DNA of 64,000 nt from Pseudomonas sp. JAI120 (GCF_014207255.1 NZ_JACHCZ010000001.1:2347378-2411377); one strand, 5' to 3'. Positions 39,272 to 48,630 are shown, numbered from the stretch's first letter. The notes: a model not told the origin generated them from the sequence alone. A program made the numbers and translations.

Positions 39272-40591
39272 ATGGATAACTCCAACACCTTGCCTCTGGG
39301 GTCGGCGGCCGCGCCGGCTAAAGAACGCTCCACCTCCAGCCGGATCAAATCGATCTTCAGCGGGTCGGTCGGCAACATGGTCGAGTGGTACGACTGGTAC
39401 GTCTACGCCGCTTTCTCGCTGTACTTCGCCAAAGCCTTCTTCCCGAAAGGCGACACCACCGCCCAATTGCTCAACACCGCCGCGATCTTCGCCGTGGGCT
39501 TCCTGATGCGCCCGATCGGTGGCTGGCTGATGGGCCTGTACGCCGACCGTGCGGGTCGTAAAGCGGCACTGATGGCTTCGGTCCTGTTGATGTGCTTCGG
39601 CTCATTGATCATCGCCCTGAGTCCCGGTTACGAAACCATCGGCGTCGGCGCGCCGATCCTGCTGGTATTCGCGCGTCTGCTGCAAGGCTTGTCGGTCGGT
39701 GGCGAATACGGCACCTCGGCCACCTACCTGAGTGAAATGGCGACCAAGGAACGTCGCGGCTTCTTCTCCAGCTTCCAGTACGTGACCCTGATCTCCGGCC
39801 AGCTCATCGCCCTGGCGGTACTGATCGTGCTGCAACAAGTGCTCACCACCGAGCAACTGTACGACTGGGGCTGGCGTATCCCGTTCGCCATCGGCGCCCT
39901 GTGCGCAGTGGTCGCGCTGTACCTGCGTCGCGGCATGGAAGAAACCGAGTCGTTCACCAAGAAGGAAAAAGCCAAGGAAAGCGCCATGCGCACCTTGATG
40001 CGCCACCCCAAGGAACTGATGACCGTGGTCGGCCTGACCATGGGCGGCACCCTGGCCTTCTACACCTACACCACCTACATGCAGAAGTACCTGGTGAACA
40101 CCGTCGGCATGAGCATTTCCGACTCCACCACCATCTCGGCGGCAACGCTGTTCCTGTTCATGTGCCTGCAACCGATCGTCGGTGGGCTGTCGGACAAAGT
40201 CGGCCGTCGGCCGATCCTGATCGCCTTCGGCATCCTCGGCACCCTGTTCACCGTGCCGATCCTCACCACCCTGCACACGATCCAGACCTGGTGGGGCGCG
40301 TTCTTCCTGATCATGGCGGCGCTGATCATCGTCAGCGGCTACACCTCGATCAACGCAGTGGTCAAAGCTGAACTGTTCCCGACCGAAATCCGCGCCCTGG
40401 GCGTGGGCCTGCCGTATGCGCTGACCGTGTCGATCTTCGGCGGTACCGCTGAATACATCGCGCTGTGGTTCAAGAGCATCGGCATGGAAACCGGTTACTA
40501 CTGGTACGTGACCGCGTGTATCGCGGTGTCGCTGGTGGTCTATGTGACCATGAAGGACACGCGCAAGCATTCGCGGATTACCACGGACTAA
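39272..40591 (+). CDS. kgtP: MFS alpha-ketoglutarate/dicarboxylate:proton symporter (KgtP-like)
   Basis: The 439-residue transporter has 12 predicted membrane helices, the metabolite:H+ symporter signatures GNMVEWYDWYVYAAFSLYFAKAFF and RPIGGWLMGLYADRAGRKAAL, and LQGLSVGGEYGTSATYLSEMA. It belongs to the family of 2-oxoglutarate permeases (E. coli KgtP, P. aeruginosa PA5530). The ATG at 39272 is chosen because GAAGGA sits 8 bases upstream; an in-frame ATG five codons earlier lacks one. It is expressed from the sigma-54 promoter upstream by inference. Confidence 0.88.
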   Translation: MDNSNTLPLGSAAAPAKERSTSSRIKSIFSGSVGNMVEWYDWYVYAAFSLYFAKAFFPKGDTTAQLLNTAAIFAVGFLMRPIGGWLMGLYADRAGRKAALMASVLLMCFGSLIIALSPGYETIGVGAPILLVFARLLQGLSVGGEYGTSATYLSEMATKERRGFFSSFQYVTLISGQLIALAVLIVLQQVLTTEQLYDWGWRIPFAIGALCAVVALYLRRGMEETESFTKKEKAKESAMRTLMRHPKELMTVVGLTMGGTLAFYTYTTYMQKYLVNTVGMSISDSTTISAATLFLFMCLQPIVGGLSDKVGRRPILIAFGILGTLFTVPILTTLHTIQTWWGAFFLIMAALIIVSGYTSINAVVKAELFPTEIRALGVGLPYALTVSIFGGTAEYIALWFKSIGMETGYYWYVTACIAVSLVVYVTMKDTRKHSRITTD

Positions 40592-40611
40592 CGGTTGAAT
40601 GCAGTAACAAA

Positions 40612-40700
40612 TGTGGGAGCGGGCTTGCCTGCGATGGCGGTGGACCAGCCAGGGTTGTATTAGCTGAAACACTGCCATCGGGGGCAAGCCCCCTCCCACA
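40612..40700. repeat. REPIN 2, mixed arms
   Basis: The left arm is TGTGGGAGCGGGCTTGCCTG..., a different REP variant. The right arm is the standard ATCGGGGGCAAGCCCCCTCC inverted copy. They are separated by about 40 bases. Confidence 0.88.
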
Positions 40701-40707
40701 TTTTGAA

Positions 40708-40884
40708 TCAGGACACCTCTGCTACCGGGCTCCGGCCATACCGACGCTGTGCATACGACGCCCCGGCAATCACCACCACCAGCACCGCCGCCAATACCGC
40801 CGATGATCCAATGGTGCCGAAATTCCACCCGCCCTTTTCATGGGGCCTGGTCAGGAAGTCGCCCAGGGTCGCCAAATTCCATAG
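40708..40884 (-). pseudogene. C-terminal remnant of a COG4705/DUF347-type membrane protein
   Basis: The minus strand carries 58 codons ending in TGA at 40708-40710. They read LWNLATLGDFLTRPHEKGGW, then NFGTIGSSAVLAAVLVVVIA and GASYAQRRYGRSPVAEVS. The GDxLT(K/R)PHEKGG and GTIGSSAVL motifs and a final membrane helix match, from memory, the last repeat of the roughly 240-residue COG4705 membrane proteins. No ATG/GTG start lies in frame upstream and the rest of the gene is missing; the break is near the start of the divergent flavin reductase gene. Confidence 0.75.
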
Positions 40885-40955
40885 GATCGATGGAAATTCG
40901 TCGCCGTGGATTGCACTATGGCGGCCTCCCAGAACCCCGCAGCAGGAGCCCGGCC

Positions 40956-41588
40956 ATGTCTGACGCTATCCACTTCTACGAACCGGCCAACGGCCACGGC
41001 CTGCCACACGACCCGTTCAATGCCATCGTCGGACCACGGCCGATTGGCTGGATTTCATCCCACGACAGCAACGGGCGCCTGAACCTGGCGCCCTACAGTT
41101 TTTTCAATGCGTTCAACTACATTCCGCCGATCATCGGGTTTTCCAGCGTCGGGCGTAAAGACAGCCTGAACAACATCGAACAGACCGGCGAGTTTGTGTG
41201 GAACCTGGCCACCCGCCCGTTGGCCGAGCAGATGAACCAGAGCTGCGCGGCCGTCTCGCCGGATGTGAATGAGTTCGAGTTGTCCGGCCTGACGCCGGTG
41301 GCGTCGAAAATCATTGGCGTGCCGCGGGTGGGCGAGAGCCCGGTTTCGTTCGAGTGCAAGGTGACGCAGATCATCCAGCTGCAGCGCGCTGACAAACAGC
41401 TGGTACCAAGCTGGCTGGTGCTGGGCGAGGTGGTCGCGGTGCACATTGCCAAGTGGTTGCTCAAGGATGGGGTGTACGACACCGCCGCCGCCGAGCCGAT
41501 TTTGCGCGGTGGCGGCCCGGCGGATTACTTCCAGCTGGGGCCGGAGGCGTTGTTCAAGATGTACCGCCCAGGCGCCAGCAAACCCTGA
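40956..41588 (+). CDS. Flavin reductase (DIM6/NTAB)-like FMN-binding protein
   Basis: The 210-residue split-barrel flavoprotein has RPIGWISSHDSNGRLNLAPYSFFNAFNYIPPIIGFS, the FMN-binding block of this family. GEFVWNLATRPLAEQMNQS and ILRGGGPADYFQLG follow. It probably reduces flavin or acts as a flavoenzyme component; no partner monooxygenase is adjacent except the ABM-type protein 400 bases on. AGGAG lies 7-11 bases before the ATG. Confidence 0.85.
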   Translation: MSDAIHFYEPANGHGLPHDPFNAIVGPRPIGWISSHDSNGRLNLAPYSFFNAFNYIPPIIGFSSVGRKDSLNNIEQTGEFVWNLATRPLAEQMNQSCAAVSPDVNEFELSGLTPVASKIIGVPRVGESPVSFECKVTQIIQLQRADKQLVPSWLVLGEVVAVHIAKWLLKDGVYDTAAAEPILRGGGPADYFQLGPEALFKMYRPGASKP

Positions 41589-41607
41589 CTGAAATACAGT
41601 CAAAAAG

Positions 41608-41696
41608 TGGGAGGGGGCTTGCCCCCGATGGCAATGGCACATCCAACATCGTTGTTGACTGACACACTGCTATCGGGAGCAAGCCCCCTCCCACAT
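41608..41696. repeat. REPIN 3
   Basis: A GTGGGAGGGGGCTTGCCCCC arm at 41608 faces an inverted copy ending at 41696, whose loop reads GGGAGCAAG (one change from consensus). Confidence 0.92.
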
Positions 41697-41713
41697 TAGA
41701 TTGTCAGCGTTGT

Positions 41714-41959
41714 TCAGCTGGCGGCGCTCGCCCAGGTCAGTTGACCCTCTTCATCCACACCGATCAACCGTTCAAGCTCCACGGTGGCTGCATCATCGGC
41801 ATCGGAGGCAGTCTTGAACGTCTGTCCATTCAGGATCTTGTGAAACTGCGGTGCGCCCATGCCATCCAGTGCCTTGACGGCGACGGCGGCGCTGTAGCCC
41901 CCTTCACCCGGTACTACGGCGGAAACGGCTTCGTGGTGGGCAAATTGTTTACGTGCCAT
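41714..41959 (-). CDS. Small conserved hypothetical protein (81 aa)
   Basis: It starts MARKQFAHHEAVSAVVPGEGG at the ATG at 41959, with AGGACC upstream. The protein is soluble and alanine-rich, with an acidic middle (TASDADDAATVELERLIG). No motif is recognised and the function is unknown. It lies 42 bases downstream of the monooxygenase gene on the same strand and may be co-transcribed. Confidence 0.65.
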   Translation of the reverse strand: MARKQFAHHEAVSAVVPGEGGYSAAVAVKALDGMGAPQFHKILNGQTFKTASDADDAATVELERLIGVDEEGQLTWASAAS

Positions 41960-42001
41960 GTTGCAGGTCCTGGCCAATGGAAAAGTGGGCCATTCTAACC
42001 A

Positions 42002-42343
42002 TTAACCGGCCAGTTGCAGGTACTCGCCGTAAGCATTGGCGGCAGAGGCATCGGTGAAGGTCTGGAAGTCCATGCTGCGCACGACCATGTCGTTCAACAG
42101 CTCGGTAAAGATCATCAGGGCCGGCGAGTTGAAGTAGGCGCTCATCGCCTGCTCGCTGCTCCAGAAACCCGAGATCAACCAGACATCGGGATCGACCTGG
42201 GAATGCTGCAACGAGAACTGCAGGCAACCCTGAGCCTGACGGCCCGGTTCGATCAAACTGCTCAAGCGTGCACCCAGTTCGGTGCTGCACCCGGTGCGGG
42301 CGCGGATAAAGGCCATATGGCTCGCGGGAATGGGGGTGGACAT
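42002..42343 (-). CDS. Antibiotic-biosynthesis-monooxygenase (ABM) fold protein
   Basis: The 113 residues form a dimeric alpha/beta barrel-type small protein with QGCLQFSLQHSQVDPDVWLISGFWSSEQAMSAYF, the ABM core. Such proteins are cofactor-free oxygenases or stress-related quinol monooxygenases; substrate unknown. ATG 42343 with GGGAG upstream is chosen over the longer frame. It is divergent from an AraC regulator, the likely controller. Confidence 0.75.
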   Translation of the reverse strand: MSTPIPASHMAFIRARTGCSTELGARLSSLIEPGRQAQGCLQFSLQHSQVDPDVWLISGFWSSEQAMSAYFNSPALMIFTELLNDMVVRSMDFQTFTDASAANAYGEYLQLAG

Positions 42344-42670
42344 GTTCGACTCTCCCGTTGAGAAGTGATGCTCGGCAAGCACTGTGAGGGCGTGTTGCCA
42401 CAGGATCAAAGATAACGGCGCGGGTGCGGGCGCGGTTAGTCAATTCCTGCAGGCTTATTGCACAATCCTGCGAGAAGCGTAGACAGGACGTTCGGCCCGC
42501 CGGTTTATTCCACAGACCAACGCCTTATTTCAGGGAGTTGACAGCCCCGGCGCTTGCCTGATTCACGCGGTGTCGCAGGATCAGGCAAGGATTGTGCAGA
42601 ATCGACCTAACACTGTTTGAAAAGCCGCCGCTAAGCTGAGCCCATCAAAAAAGCATGCAGAGGACGCCTT
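42344..42670. promoter_or_regulatory. Divergent control region with inverted repeats (ABM gene / araC-type gene)
   Basis: TGCACAATCCTGC at 42459-42471 recurs inverted as GCAAGGATTGTGCA at 42585-42598. A separate perfect 9-base inverted repeat (CTTGCCTGA at 42553-42561, TCAGGCAAG at 42581-42589) overlaps the second copy. The layout suggests AraC-type operator half-sites; no gene lies here. Confidence 0.55.
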
Positions 42671-43600
42671 ATGCCGTCGCCCGAACATCAGTCCATGCCC
42701 CTCGACGCCGAGACGGAAAAACAGCGCGCCGAGCTGGCGAGCATCGTGCATCGCCATACCTGGGAAGACGGCTCCTATGGCACCGCGATTACGTCACTGT
42801 TCCTGAACCGCCACAACACGCCGCGTGACTTCATGCCGGTGCTGGTGGAGCCTGCGTTGTGCATCCTCGCCAACGGCAGCAAGGAAGTGCGCCTGGCCGA
42901 CGAAATCTTTGCCTACGACCCGCTCAATTACTTGGTGTTCTCGGTGGCGATGCCGGTGGCCGGGCGGATCATCGATGCCACGCCGGAAGATCCGAACCTG
43001 TCAGTGCGCATCAATATCGACCCGGCGCAGCTCACCGCCTTGATCGCCGAGGCCGGCCCCATGGGCGTGCCCACGCGCCCGACATCGCGCGGGATGTATG
43101 TGGACCGCATCGACCCCCAGTTGCTCGACGCCGTGCTGCGCCTGGCGCGCCTGCTGGATACGCCCAAAGACATCGCCATGCTGGCGCCGCTGATCAATCG
43201 TGAAATTCTCTACCGCCTGCTGCGCGGGCCGCAGGGTTATCGCCTGTATGAAATTGCCGTGGCCAATAGCCAAAGCCATCGCGTCAGCCAGGCGATCAAG
43301 TGGCTCAATGGCAACTACGAACAACCGTTGCGCATCGATGACCTGGCCAAGGAAGTGAACCTCAGCGTCTCGACCCTGCATCACCGTTTTAAGGCGATTA
43401 CGGCCATGAGCCCGCTGCAGTACCAGAAACAGCTGCGTTTGCAGGAGGCACGTCGGCTGATGATTGCCGAAGGGCTGGAAGCGTCGGCGGCAGGGTATCG
43501 GGTGGGGTATGAAAGCCCGTCGCAGTTCAGCCGGGAGTACAGCCGGTTGTTTGGGGCACCGCCGTTGAGGGATTTGGCCAGACTGCGCCAAAGCGTCTGA
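42671..43600 (+). CDS. AraC-family transcriptional regulator
   Basis: The 309-residue protein has an N-terminal cupin-like AraC_N domain (about 20-175; ITSLFLNRHNTPRDF, EPALCILANGSKEV). The C-terminal double helix-turn-helix (about 205-300) has INGNYEQPL-type IKWLNGNYEQPLRIDDLAKE, SVSTLHHRFKAITAMSPLQYQKQLRLQEARRLM and GYESPSQFSREYSRLFG. This subgroup usually controls an adjacent, divergent gene. AGAGGA precedes the ATG. Confidence 0.92.
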   Translation: MPSPEHQSMPLDAETEKQRAELASIVHRHTWEDGSYGTAITSLFLNRHNTPRDFMPVLVEPALCILANGSKEVRLADEIFAYDPLNYLVFSVAMPVAGRIIDATPEDPNLSVRINIDPAQLTALIAEAGPMGVPTRPTSRGMYVDRIDPQLLDAVLRLARLLDTPKDIAMLAPLINREILYRLLRGPQGYRLYEIAVANSQSHRVSQAIKWLNGNYEQPLRIDDLAKEVNLSVSTLHHRFKAITAMSPLQYQKQLRLQEARRLMIAEGLEASAAGYRVGYESPSQFSREYSRLFGAPPLRDLARLRQSV

Positions 43601-43624
43601 CCCACATTTGCCCAACCGTGTTTT

Positions 43625-45094
43625 TCAGTCCAGGGTCCGGGGCAATTGCAACGTCACCCGCAAGCCCCCCTCACGCAGATTCTGCAAGCTCACTTCACCG
43701 CCATGGCTGTGCGCGATGTTACGGGCAATACCCAAGCCCAAACCGTAACCCTGCTGCTGGCCGGCCAGGCGAAAGTGCGGTTCGAAGACCTGTTCCAGGC
43801 GCTGTTCCGGCACACCAGGGCCTTCATCGTCGACGTGCAGGATGAACTCTGCGCCATCGTCCTCGATACGCAAATGGGCGTTCTGCCCATACTTCAAGGC
43901 ATTGTCGATCAGGTTGCCGATGCAGCGCTTGAGCGCCAGCGGCTTACCTGGGTAAGCCGCCACCGCTGCGCCGTCCAAGGTGACCCGGCCGTTACCGTTG
44001 GGCGCCACATAAGGCTCCACCAGGCATTCGAGCACATGGTTGAGGTCGACCGGCTGGATGTTCTCGTGGATATCGGTGTCTTTCACACATTGCAGCGCGC
44101 CTTTGACCAGCAACTCCAACTCATCCAGGTCACGGCCGAACTTGGTTTGCAGGTTCTCGTCTTCGAGCAATTCCACGCGCAGGCGCAGGCGGGTAATCGG
44201 TGTGCGCAGGTCGTGGGAAATCGCGCTGAACAACTGGCTGCGCTCCGTGAGGTAACGGCTGATGCGTTCGCGCATGGCATTGAACGCGCGGCCCACTTCC
44301 ACCACTTCGCTGCCGCCGCCTTCGGCCACCGGCTCCACATCGGCGCCCAGGGACATGTCCCGCGCCGCCCGCGCCAGGCGCTTGAGCGGCCGGCTTTGCC
44401 AGTGCACCAGCAGGCCGATGAACAGCAGCAAAAAGCCGCTGGTCAGCACGATAAACCACACCTGCTGGGACGGCAGGCCCTGTTCTTCCAGGCTGGTGTA
44501 GGGCTCGGGCAACAGCGAAGCGATGTACAGCCATTCGCCGGGGGCGAGTTCGATCTGGGTGACCAGTACCGGCGGGTTGACGGGTTCCAGGGTCAGCGCG
44601 TAATGCGCCCAGGAGCGCGGCAACTCATCCAGTTTCAAGCCGGCGTTGAAGATGCGCAGGTCTTCAGCGCTGACGAACTCCACCGAGATTGGCACGTTGG
44701 CGCCCAGGGTCTGGCGCAGGACTTCATCCACGGCCACCAGCACCGCCTGTTTACGAGGGGTTTGCGGCAGCACTTGCATGTCCAGTGGCCGGTCATTGAG
44801 GGTCACGACAAAACGGGTGCCGCCCATGCTGCGCAACTGGTCAAGGACCAACGGCCGATAGGCCACCGGCAACGAACGGAAATAACTCACACTGGCGGTC
44901 ATCGAGTGCGCCAGGCTACGTGCGCTGGTGACCAGGCCTTCGAGCTGGGTGGCACGCAACTGCGAAACCCAGATCACGCTGGACAGCGCCTGGGCGAACA
45001 GCACCGCGAGCAAGGTCAGCAGCAACATGCGCCCCAGCAATGAGCGCGGGACCGGGAAGCGCCGGCGGCGCTCGGTCAGCAGTTCAGTGGGCAT
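43625..45094 (-). CDS. gtrS: Sensor histidine kinase of the glucose two-component system
   Basis: The 489-residue kinase has membrane helices near 20-42 and about 190-215, a periplasmic domain between them, HAMP (about 215-270), HisKA with SAISHDLRTPITRLRLR, and HATPase with DNALKYGQ and VDDEGPGVP plus GYGLGLGIARNIAHSHGG. In P. aeruginosa GtrS senses 2-ketogluconate/6-phosphogluconate and phosphorylates GltR. The ATG at 45094 overlaps gltR by 11 bases; the TTG three codons earlier is less likely. The glucose-transport genes that follow in other species are not present downstream. Confidence 0.88.
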   Translation of the reverse strand: MPTELLTERRRRFPVPRSLLGRMLLLTLLAVLFAQALSSVIWVSQLRATQLEGLVTSARSLAHSMTASVSYFRSLPVAYRPLVLDQLRSMGGTRFVVTLNDRPLDMQVLPQTPRKQAVLVAVDEVLRQTLGANVPISVEFVSAEDLRIFNAGLKLDELPRSWAHYALTLEPVNPPVLVTQIELAPGEWLYIASLLPEPYTSLEEQGLPSQQVWFIVLTSGFLLLFIGLLVHWQSRPLKRLARAARDMSLGADVEPVAEGGGSEVVEVGRAFNAMRERISRYLTERSQLFSAISHDLRTPITRLRLRVELLEDENLQTKFGRDLDELELLVKGALQCVKDTDIHENIQPVDLNHVLECLVEPYVAPNGNGRVTLDGAAVAAYPGKPLALKRCIGNLIDNALKYGQNAHLRIEDDGAEFILHVDDEGPGVPEQRLEQVFEPHFRLAGQQQGYGLGLGIARNIAHSHGGEVSLQNLREGGLRVTLQLPRTLD

Positions 45095-45818
45095 TGCCGG
45101 CAACCACGCTGGCTGCCAGTTGATAACCGCTGCCGCGCACGGTGCGGATCAGCCTCGGGGGTTTTTCGGTATCGCGCAGGCGTTGACGCAGGCGGCTGAC
45201 AGCCATGTCGACGATCCGGTCCAGCGGCATCAGGTCACGGCCACGGGTGGCGTTGCCGATGGTGTCGCGGTCGAGAATCTGTTGCGGGTGATCGAGAAAC
45301 AGCTTGAGCAGGGCAAAGTCGGCACCGGAGAGGATCACCTCTTCGCCATCCACGTGGAACAGCCGGTGACTGATCATGTCCAGACGCCATTCATCGAACA
45401 CCAGCACATCGCCATTTCCGCTGCGCTCCTGGCCGAACTGGCAGCGACGCAACAGGGCTTTGATCCGTGCCTGCAACTCGCGGGGGCTGAACGGCTTGCC
45501 GATATAGTCGTCGGCCCCCAGTTCCAGGCCGATCACGCGGTCGGCTTCGTCGGAACTGGCGGTGAGCATGATGATCGGTACCTGCGCCTGGCGCGGGTGC
45601 TGGCGAATCCAGCGGCAGAGACTGAAACCGTCTTCGTCCGGCAGCATCACATCGAGGATGACCAGGTCGCACGGTGCCTCGTTCATCGCCTGGCGGAACC
45701 CCGCGCCGTCCGGCACGCCACGCACCTGGAAACCGGCGCGACTGAGGTAGGTTTGCAGCAATTCGCGGATTTCCTGGTCGTCATCGACGAGGAGAATCGA
45801 TTTACTGATTACGCTCAC
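45084..45818 (-). CDS. gltR: OmpR-family response regulator of glucose uptake
   Basis: The 244-residue regulator has receiver motifs SILLVDDDQEIRELL, LVILDVMLPDEDG (phospho-Asp) and KPFSPRELQARI. An OmpR/PhoB winged-helix C-terminus follows (ILDRDTIGNATRGRDLMPLDRIVDMAVSRLRQRLRD). It is taken to start at the GTG at 45818 with AAGGAGG 5 bases upstream. It controls glucose transport genes in Pseudomonas and lies 32 bases after glk. Confidence 0.92.
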   Translation of the reverse strand: MSVISKSILLVDDDQEIRELLQTYLSRAGFQVRGVPDGAGFRQAMNEAPCDLVILDVMLPDEDGFSLCRWIRQHPRQAQVPIIMLTASSDEADRVIGLELGADDYIGKPFSPRELQARIKALLRRCQFGQERSGNGDVLVFDEWRLDMISHRLFHVDGEEVILSGADFALLKLFLDHPQQILDRDTIGNATRGRDLMPLDRIVDMAVSRLRQRLRDTEKPPRLIRTVRGSGYQLAASVVAGNAH

Positions 45819-45850
45819 GGGGTCCTCCTTGTTGTTATAGGTGATGCGGA

Positions 45851-46807
45851 TCAGGCAAACGCCTGTTCCAATGCGACGCCAGCCCCGGTCAACCCGGAAT
45901 ACGGCGCGGTCACCAACCACACCGGAATGCCTTTGAAGTAGTCGCTCATGCAGCCTTTGTCACTGAAGCTCTTGGCAAATCCGCTGTTGATGAAAAAGTC
46001 GGCAAACCGCGGAATCACCCCACCCACGATATACACCCCCCCGCGTCCACCGGTGGTCAGCACATTGTTGCCCGCTACCCGGCCCAGCCAGATGCTGAAT
46101 TGATCCAACACTTCCATGGCCACCGGGTCGCCGGCCAGGCCCGCCGCCGTGATGGCTTCGGGCGTGTCGAGCACCGGTGTGTGGCCATCGACCGTACAAA
46201 TCGCCCGGTACAGCCGCGGCAGACCGCCACCGCTCAAGGCGGTTTCGGCGCTGACGTGGCCGATCTCGTTGTAGATATGCTGCCACAGCTGGGTTTCCCG
46301 TGGGCTGCTCAGGGGCAGGTCGACGTGGCCGCCCTCCCCTGGCAACGCCGCGTAACGACCTGCGCCGAGGTCCAGCAGGGTACCGACACCCAGGCCGGTG
46401 CCCGGACCGATTACCACCGCCGGACGCAACGGTTCCGGCGTGCCTTCGCAGACCACGCGGAATTCGTCGGGTTTAAGGCGAGTCATGCCCAGGGCCATGG
46501 CCGAGAAGTCATTCACCAGCAGCAGCTCATCCACTTGCAAGGCCTGGCAAAACGCAGTCTTGCTCAGGCGCCAGTGATTGTTGGTGAATTTAAATTCATC
46601 CCCGCTCACCGGCCCGGCGACGGACAGGCACACCGCACCGATGTCGCCGATTTGCAGGCCTTCTTCCTTGAGATAGACCTTGATCGCGTCCTCAGGGCTT
46701 TGGTGATCAGCCGTGGCATGCACCCGAATCGAATGCAGTGCCTGATCTCGCCACAACGCAAAACGGGCGTTGGTACCCCCGATGTCACCGACCAGCGCTA
46801 GCTTCAC
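45851..46807 (-). CDS. glk: Glucokinase
   Basis: The 318-residue ROK-unrelated bacterial glucokinase starts [19 protein letters not shown] (phosphate-1 motif). It has [24 protein letters not shown] and [12 protein letters not shown] with the sugar-binding acid. It phosphorylates glucose for the Entner-Doudoroff route. The start codon is GTG, overlapping the edd stop as GTGA, so translation is coupled. Confidence 0.95.
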   Translation of the reverse strand: MKLALVGDIGGTNARFALWRDQALHSIRVHATADHQSPEDAIKVYLKEEGLQIGDIGAVCLSVAGPVSGDEFKFTNNHWRLSKTAFCQALQVDELLLVNDFSAMALGMTRLKPDEFRVVCEGTPEPLRPAVVIGPGTGLGVGTLLDLGAGRYAALPGEGGHVDLPLSSPRETQLWQHIYNEIGHVSAETALSGGGLPRLYRAICTVDGHTPVLDTPEAITAAGLAGDPVAMEVLDQFSIWLGRVAGNNVLTTGGRGGVYIVGGVIPRFADFFINSGFAKSFSDKGCMSDYFKGIPVWLVTAPYSGLTGAGVALEQAFA

Positions 46808-48630
46808 TTAAGCGTCTCCAAGGCAGAGGTAAAGGCGCTGGCGCCCTGCTCTGCGGAGCTTGCGGCCAAGCGCATAAATGCAAACAGCTCGCGACCGGCC
46901 CCCACGTTATTGCCCAACAGGCCCGTGGCAGGCGTGCGCGCTGCAAATTCTTCGGCGTCCACCTTAAGCTCCAAGGTGCCTTTGACGCCATCGACGCGAA
47001 TGATATCGCCATCTTTGACCCGTGCCAGTGGCCCGCCGCTCTGGGCTTCGGGGTTGACGTGAATCGCGGCGGGGATCTTACCCGACGCGCCGGACATACG
47101 CCCGTCTGTCACCAGTGCGACTTTGAAGCCACGGTCCTGCAACACACCGAGGAACGGCGTCATCTTGTGCAGTTCCGGCATGCCGTTGGAGCGCGGGCCC
47201 TGGAAGCGCATGACCGCGACGAAGTCTTTTTCCAGCTGGCCGGCCTTGAACGCATCGGCCAGGTCCTGCTGGTCCTGGAACACCACCGCCGGTGCTTCGA
47301 CAATCTGGTGCTCCGGAGCCACGGCGGAAACTTTCATCACGCCCCGGCCGAGGTTGCCTTCCATCACACGCAGGCCACCTTCCGGCGAGAACGCGCGCGC
47401 CACGGGGCGCAGGATGGTTTCGTCGAGGCTTTCGATCGGGCCGTCGCGCCAGACCAGCTCGCCATCGACCAGGAACGGTTCCTGGACGTAGCGGCTCAGG
47501 CCCTTGCCGGCCACGGTATTGACGTCGTCGTGAAGCAGGCCGGCTTCGAGCAGCTCGCGAATCAGGAACGACATGCCGCCCGCCGCCTGGAAGTGGTTGA
47601 TGTCGGCCTTGCCGTTTGGATACACGTGGGACAGGGTCGGCACCACCTCGGAGAGGTCGGCCATGTCGTCCCAAGTGAGGATGATGCCCGCCGACATGGC
47701 GATGGCCGGCATGTGCAGGGTGTGGTTGGTGGAGCCGCCCGTAGCGTTGAGCGCAACGATGGCGTTGACGATGGATTTCTCATCGACGATCTCGCCGATC
47801 GGCGTGAAGTTGCCGTTGGCCTTGGTCAGGCGCGTGACCTGGTGCGCGGCTTCGCGGGTCAGGGCGTCACGCAGCGGCGTGTACGGGTTGACGAACGAAG
47901 CGCCCGGCAAGTGCAGGCCCATCACTTCCATGAGCAATTGGTTAGTGTTGGCGGTGCCGTAGAACGTGCAGGTGCCGGGGCTGTGGTAGGACTTCATCTC
48001 CGATTCCAGCAGCTCTTCGCGGCTGGCCTTGCCTTCGGCGTAGCGCTGGCGCACGTCGGCCTTCTGCTTGTTGGAGATGCCCGACGGCATCGGCCCGCCG
48101 GGTACGAAGATCATCGGCAGGTGGCCGTAGCGCAGCGCGCCCATCATCAGGCCTGGCACGATCTTGTCGCAGATGCCCAGCATCAGCGCGGCGTCGAACA
48201 TGTTGTGGGACAGCGCTACCGCCGTGGACATGGCGATGACTTCACGGCTGAGCAGGCTCAGCTCCATGCCGGGCTCGCCTTGGGTCACGCCGTCGCACAT
48301 GGCGGGGGTGCCGCCGGCGAACTGACCGACCGAGCCGACTTCGCGCAGGGCTTTCTTGATCTGTTCAGGAAAATGTTCGTACGGCTGATGCGCCGAGAGC
48401 ATGTCGTTATATGACGAAACAATTGCCACGTTGGCGGCGTTCATCATGCGCAGGCTATTTTTATCTTCGGTGCCGCAACCGGCCACGCCATGGGCGAAGT
48501 TGGCGCATTGCAGCTTGCCGCGCATCGGACCGTCGCTGGCTGCGCCGCGAATGAGCGCAAGGTAAGCCTCACGAGTGGCGCGGCTGCGGGCGATAAGCCG
48601 TTCGGTGACCTCAAGGACGCGGGGATGCAT
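46804..48630 (-). CDS. edd: Phosphogluconate dehydratase
   Basis: The 608-residue IlvD/Edd family protein begins [24 protein letters not shown]. Features are [70 protein letters not shown] and [18 protein letters not shown], holding Fe-S and substrate residues. It dehydrates 6-phosphogluconate to KDPG. GGAG is 8 bases before the ATG. It heads edd-glk-gltR-gtrS, with a HexR-type site 120 bases upstream. Confidence 0.97.
   Translation of the reverse strand: MHPRVLEVTERLIARSRATREAYLALIRGAASDGPMRGKLQCANFAHGVAGCGTEDKNSLRMMNAANVAIVSSYNDMLSAHQPYEHFPEQIKKALREVGSVGQFAGGTPAMCDGVTQGEPGMELSLLSREVIAMSTAVALSHNMFDAALMLGICDKIVPGLMMGALRYGHLPMIFVPGGPMPSGISNKQKADVRQRYAEGKASREELLESEMKSYHSPGTCTFYGTANTNQLLMEVMGLHLPGASFVNPYTPLRDALTREAAHQVTRLTKANGNFTPIGEIVDEKSIVNAIVALNATGGSTNHTLHMPAIAMSAGIILTWDDMADLSEVVPTLSHVYPNGKADINHFQAAGGMSFLIRELLEAGLLHDDVNTVAGKGLSRYVQEPFLVDGELVWRDGPIESLDETILRPVARAFSPEGGLRVMEGNLGRGVMKVSAVAPEHQIVEAPAVVFQDQQDLADAFKAGQLEKDFVAVMRFQGPRSNGMPELHKMTPFLGVLQDRGFKVALVTDGRMSGASGKIPAAIHVNPEAQSGGPLARVKDGDIIRVDGVKGTLELKVDAEEFAARTPATGLLGNNVGAGRELFAFMRLAASSAEQGASAFTSALETLK

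Noticed and set aside
40602-40828. Minus-strand 408-codon frame running into the permease as an intact gene
   Set aside because: It is antisense to kgtP; only the separate 58-codon frame ending at 40708 shows real protein features, and it has no start.
46738-48414. 558-codon plus-strand open frame opposite edd
   Set aside because: Shadow of edd with no ribosome site or recognisable motif.
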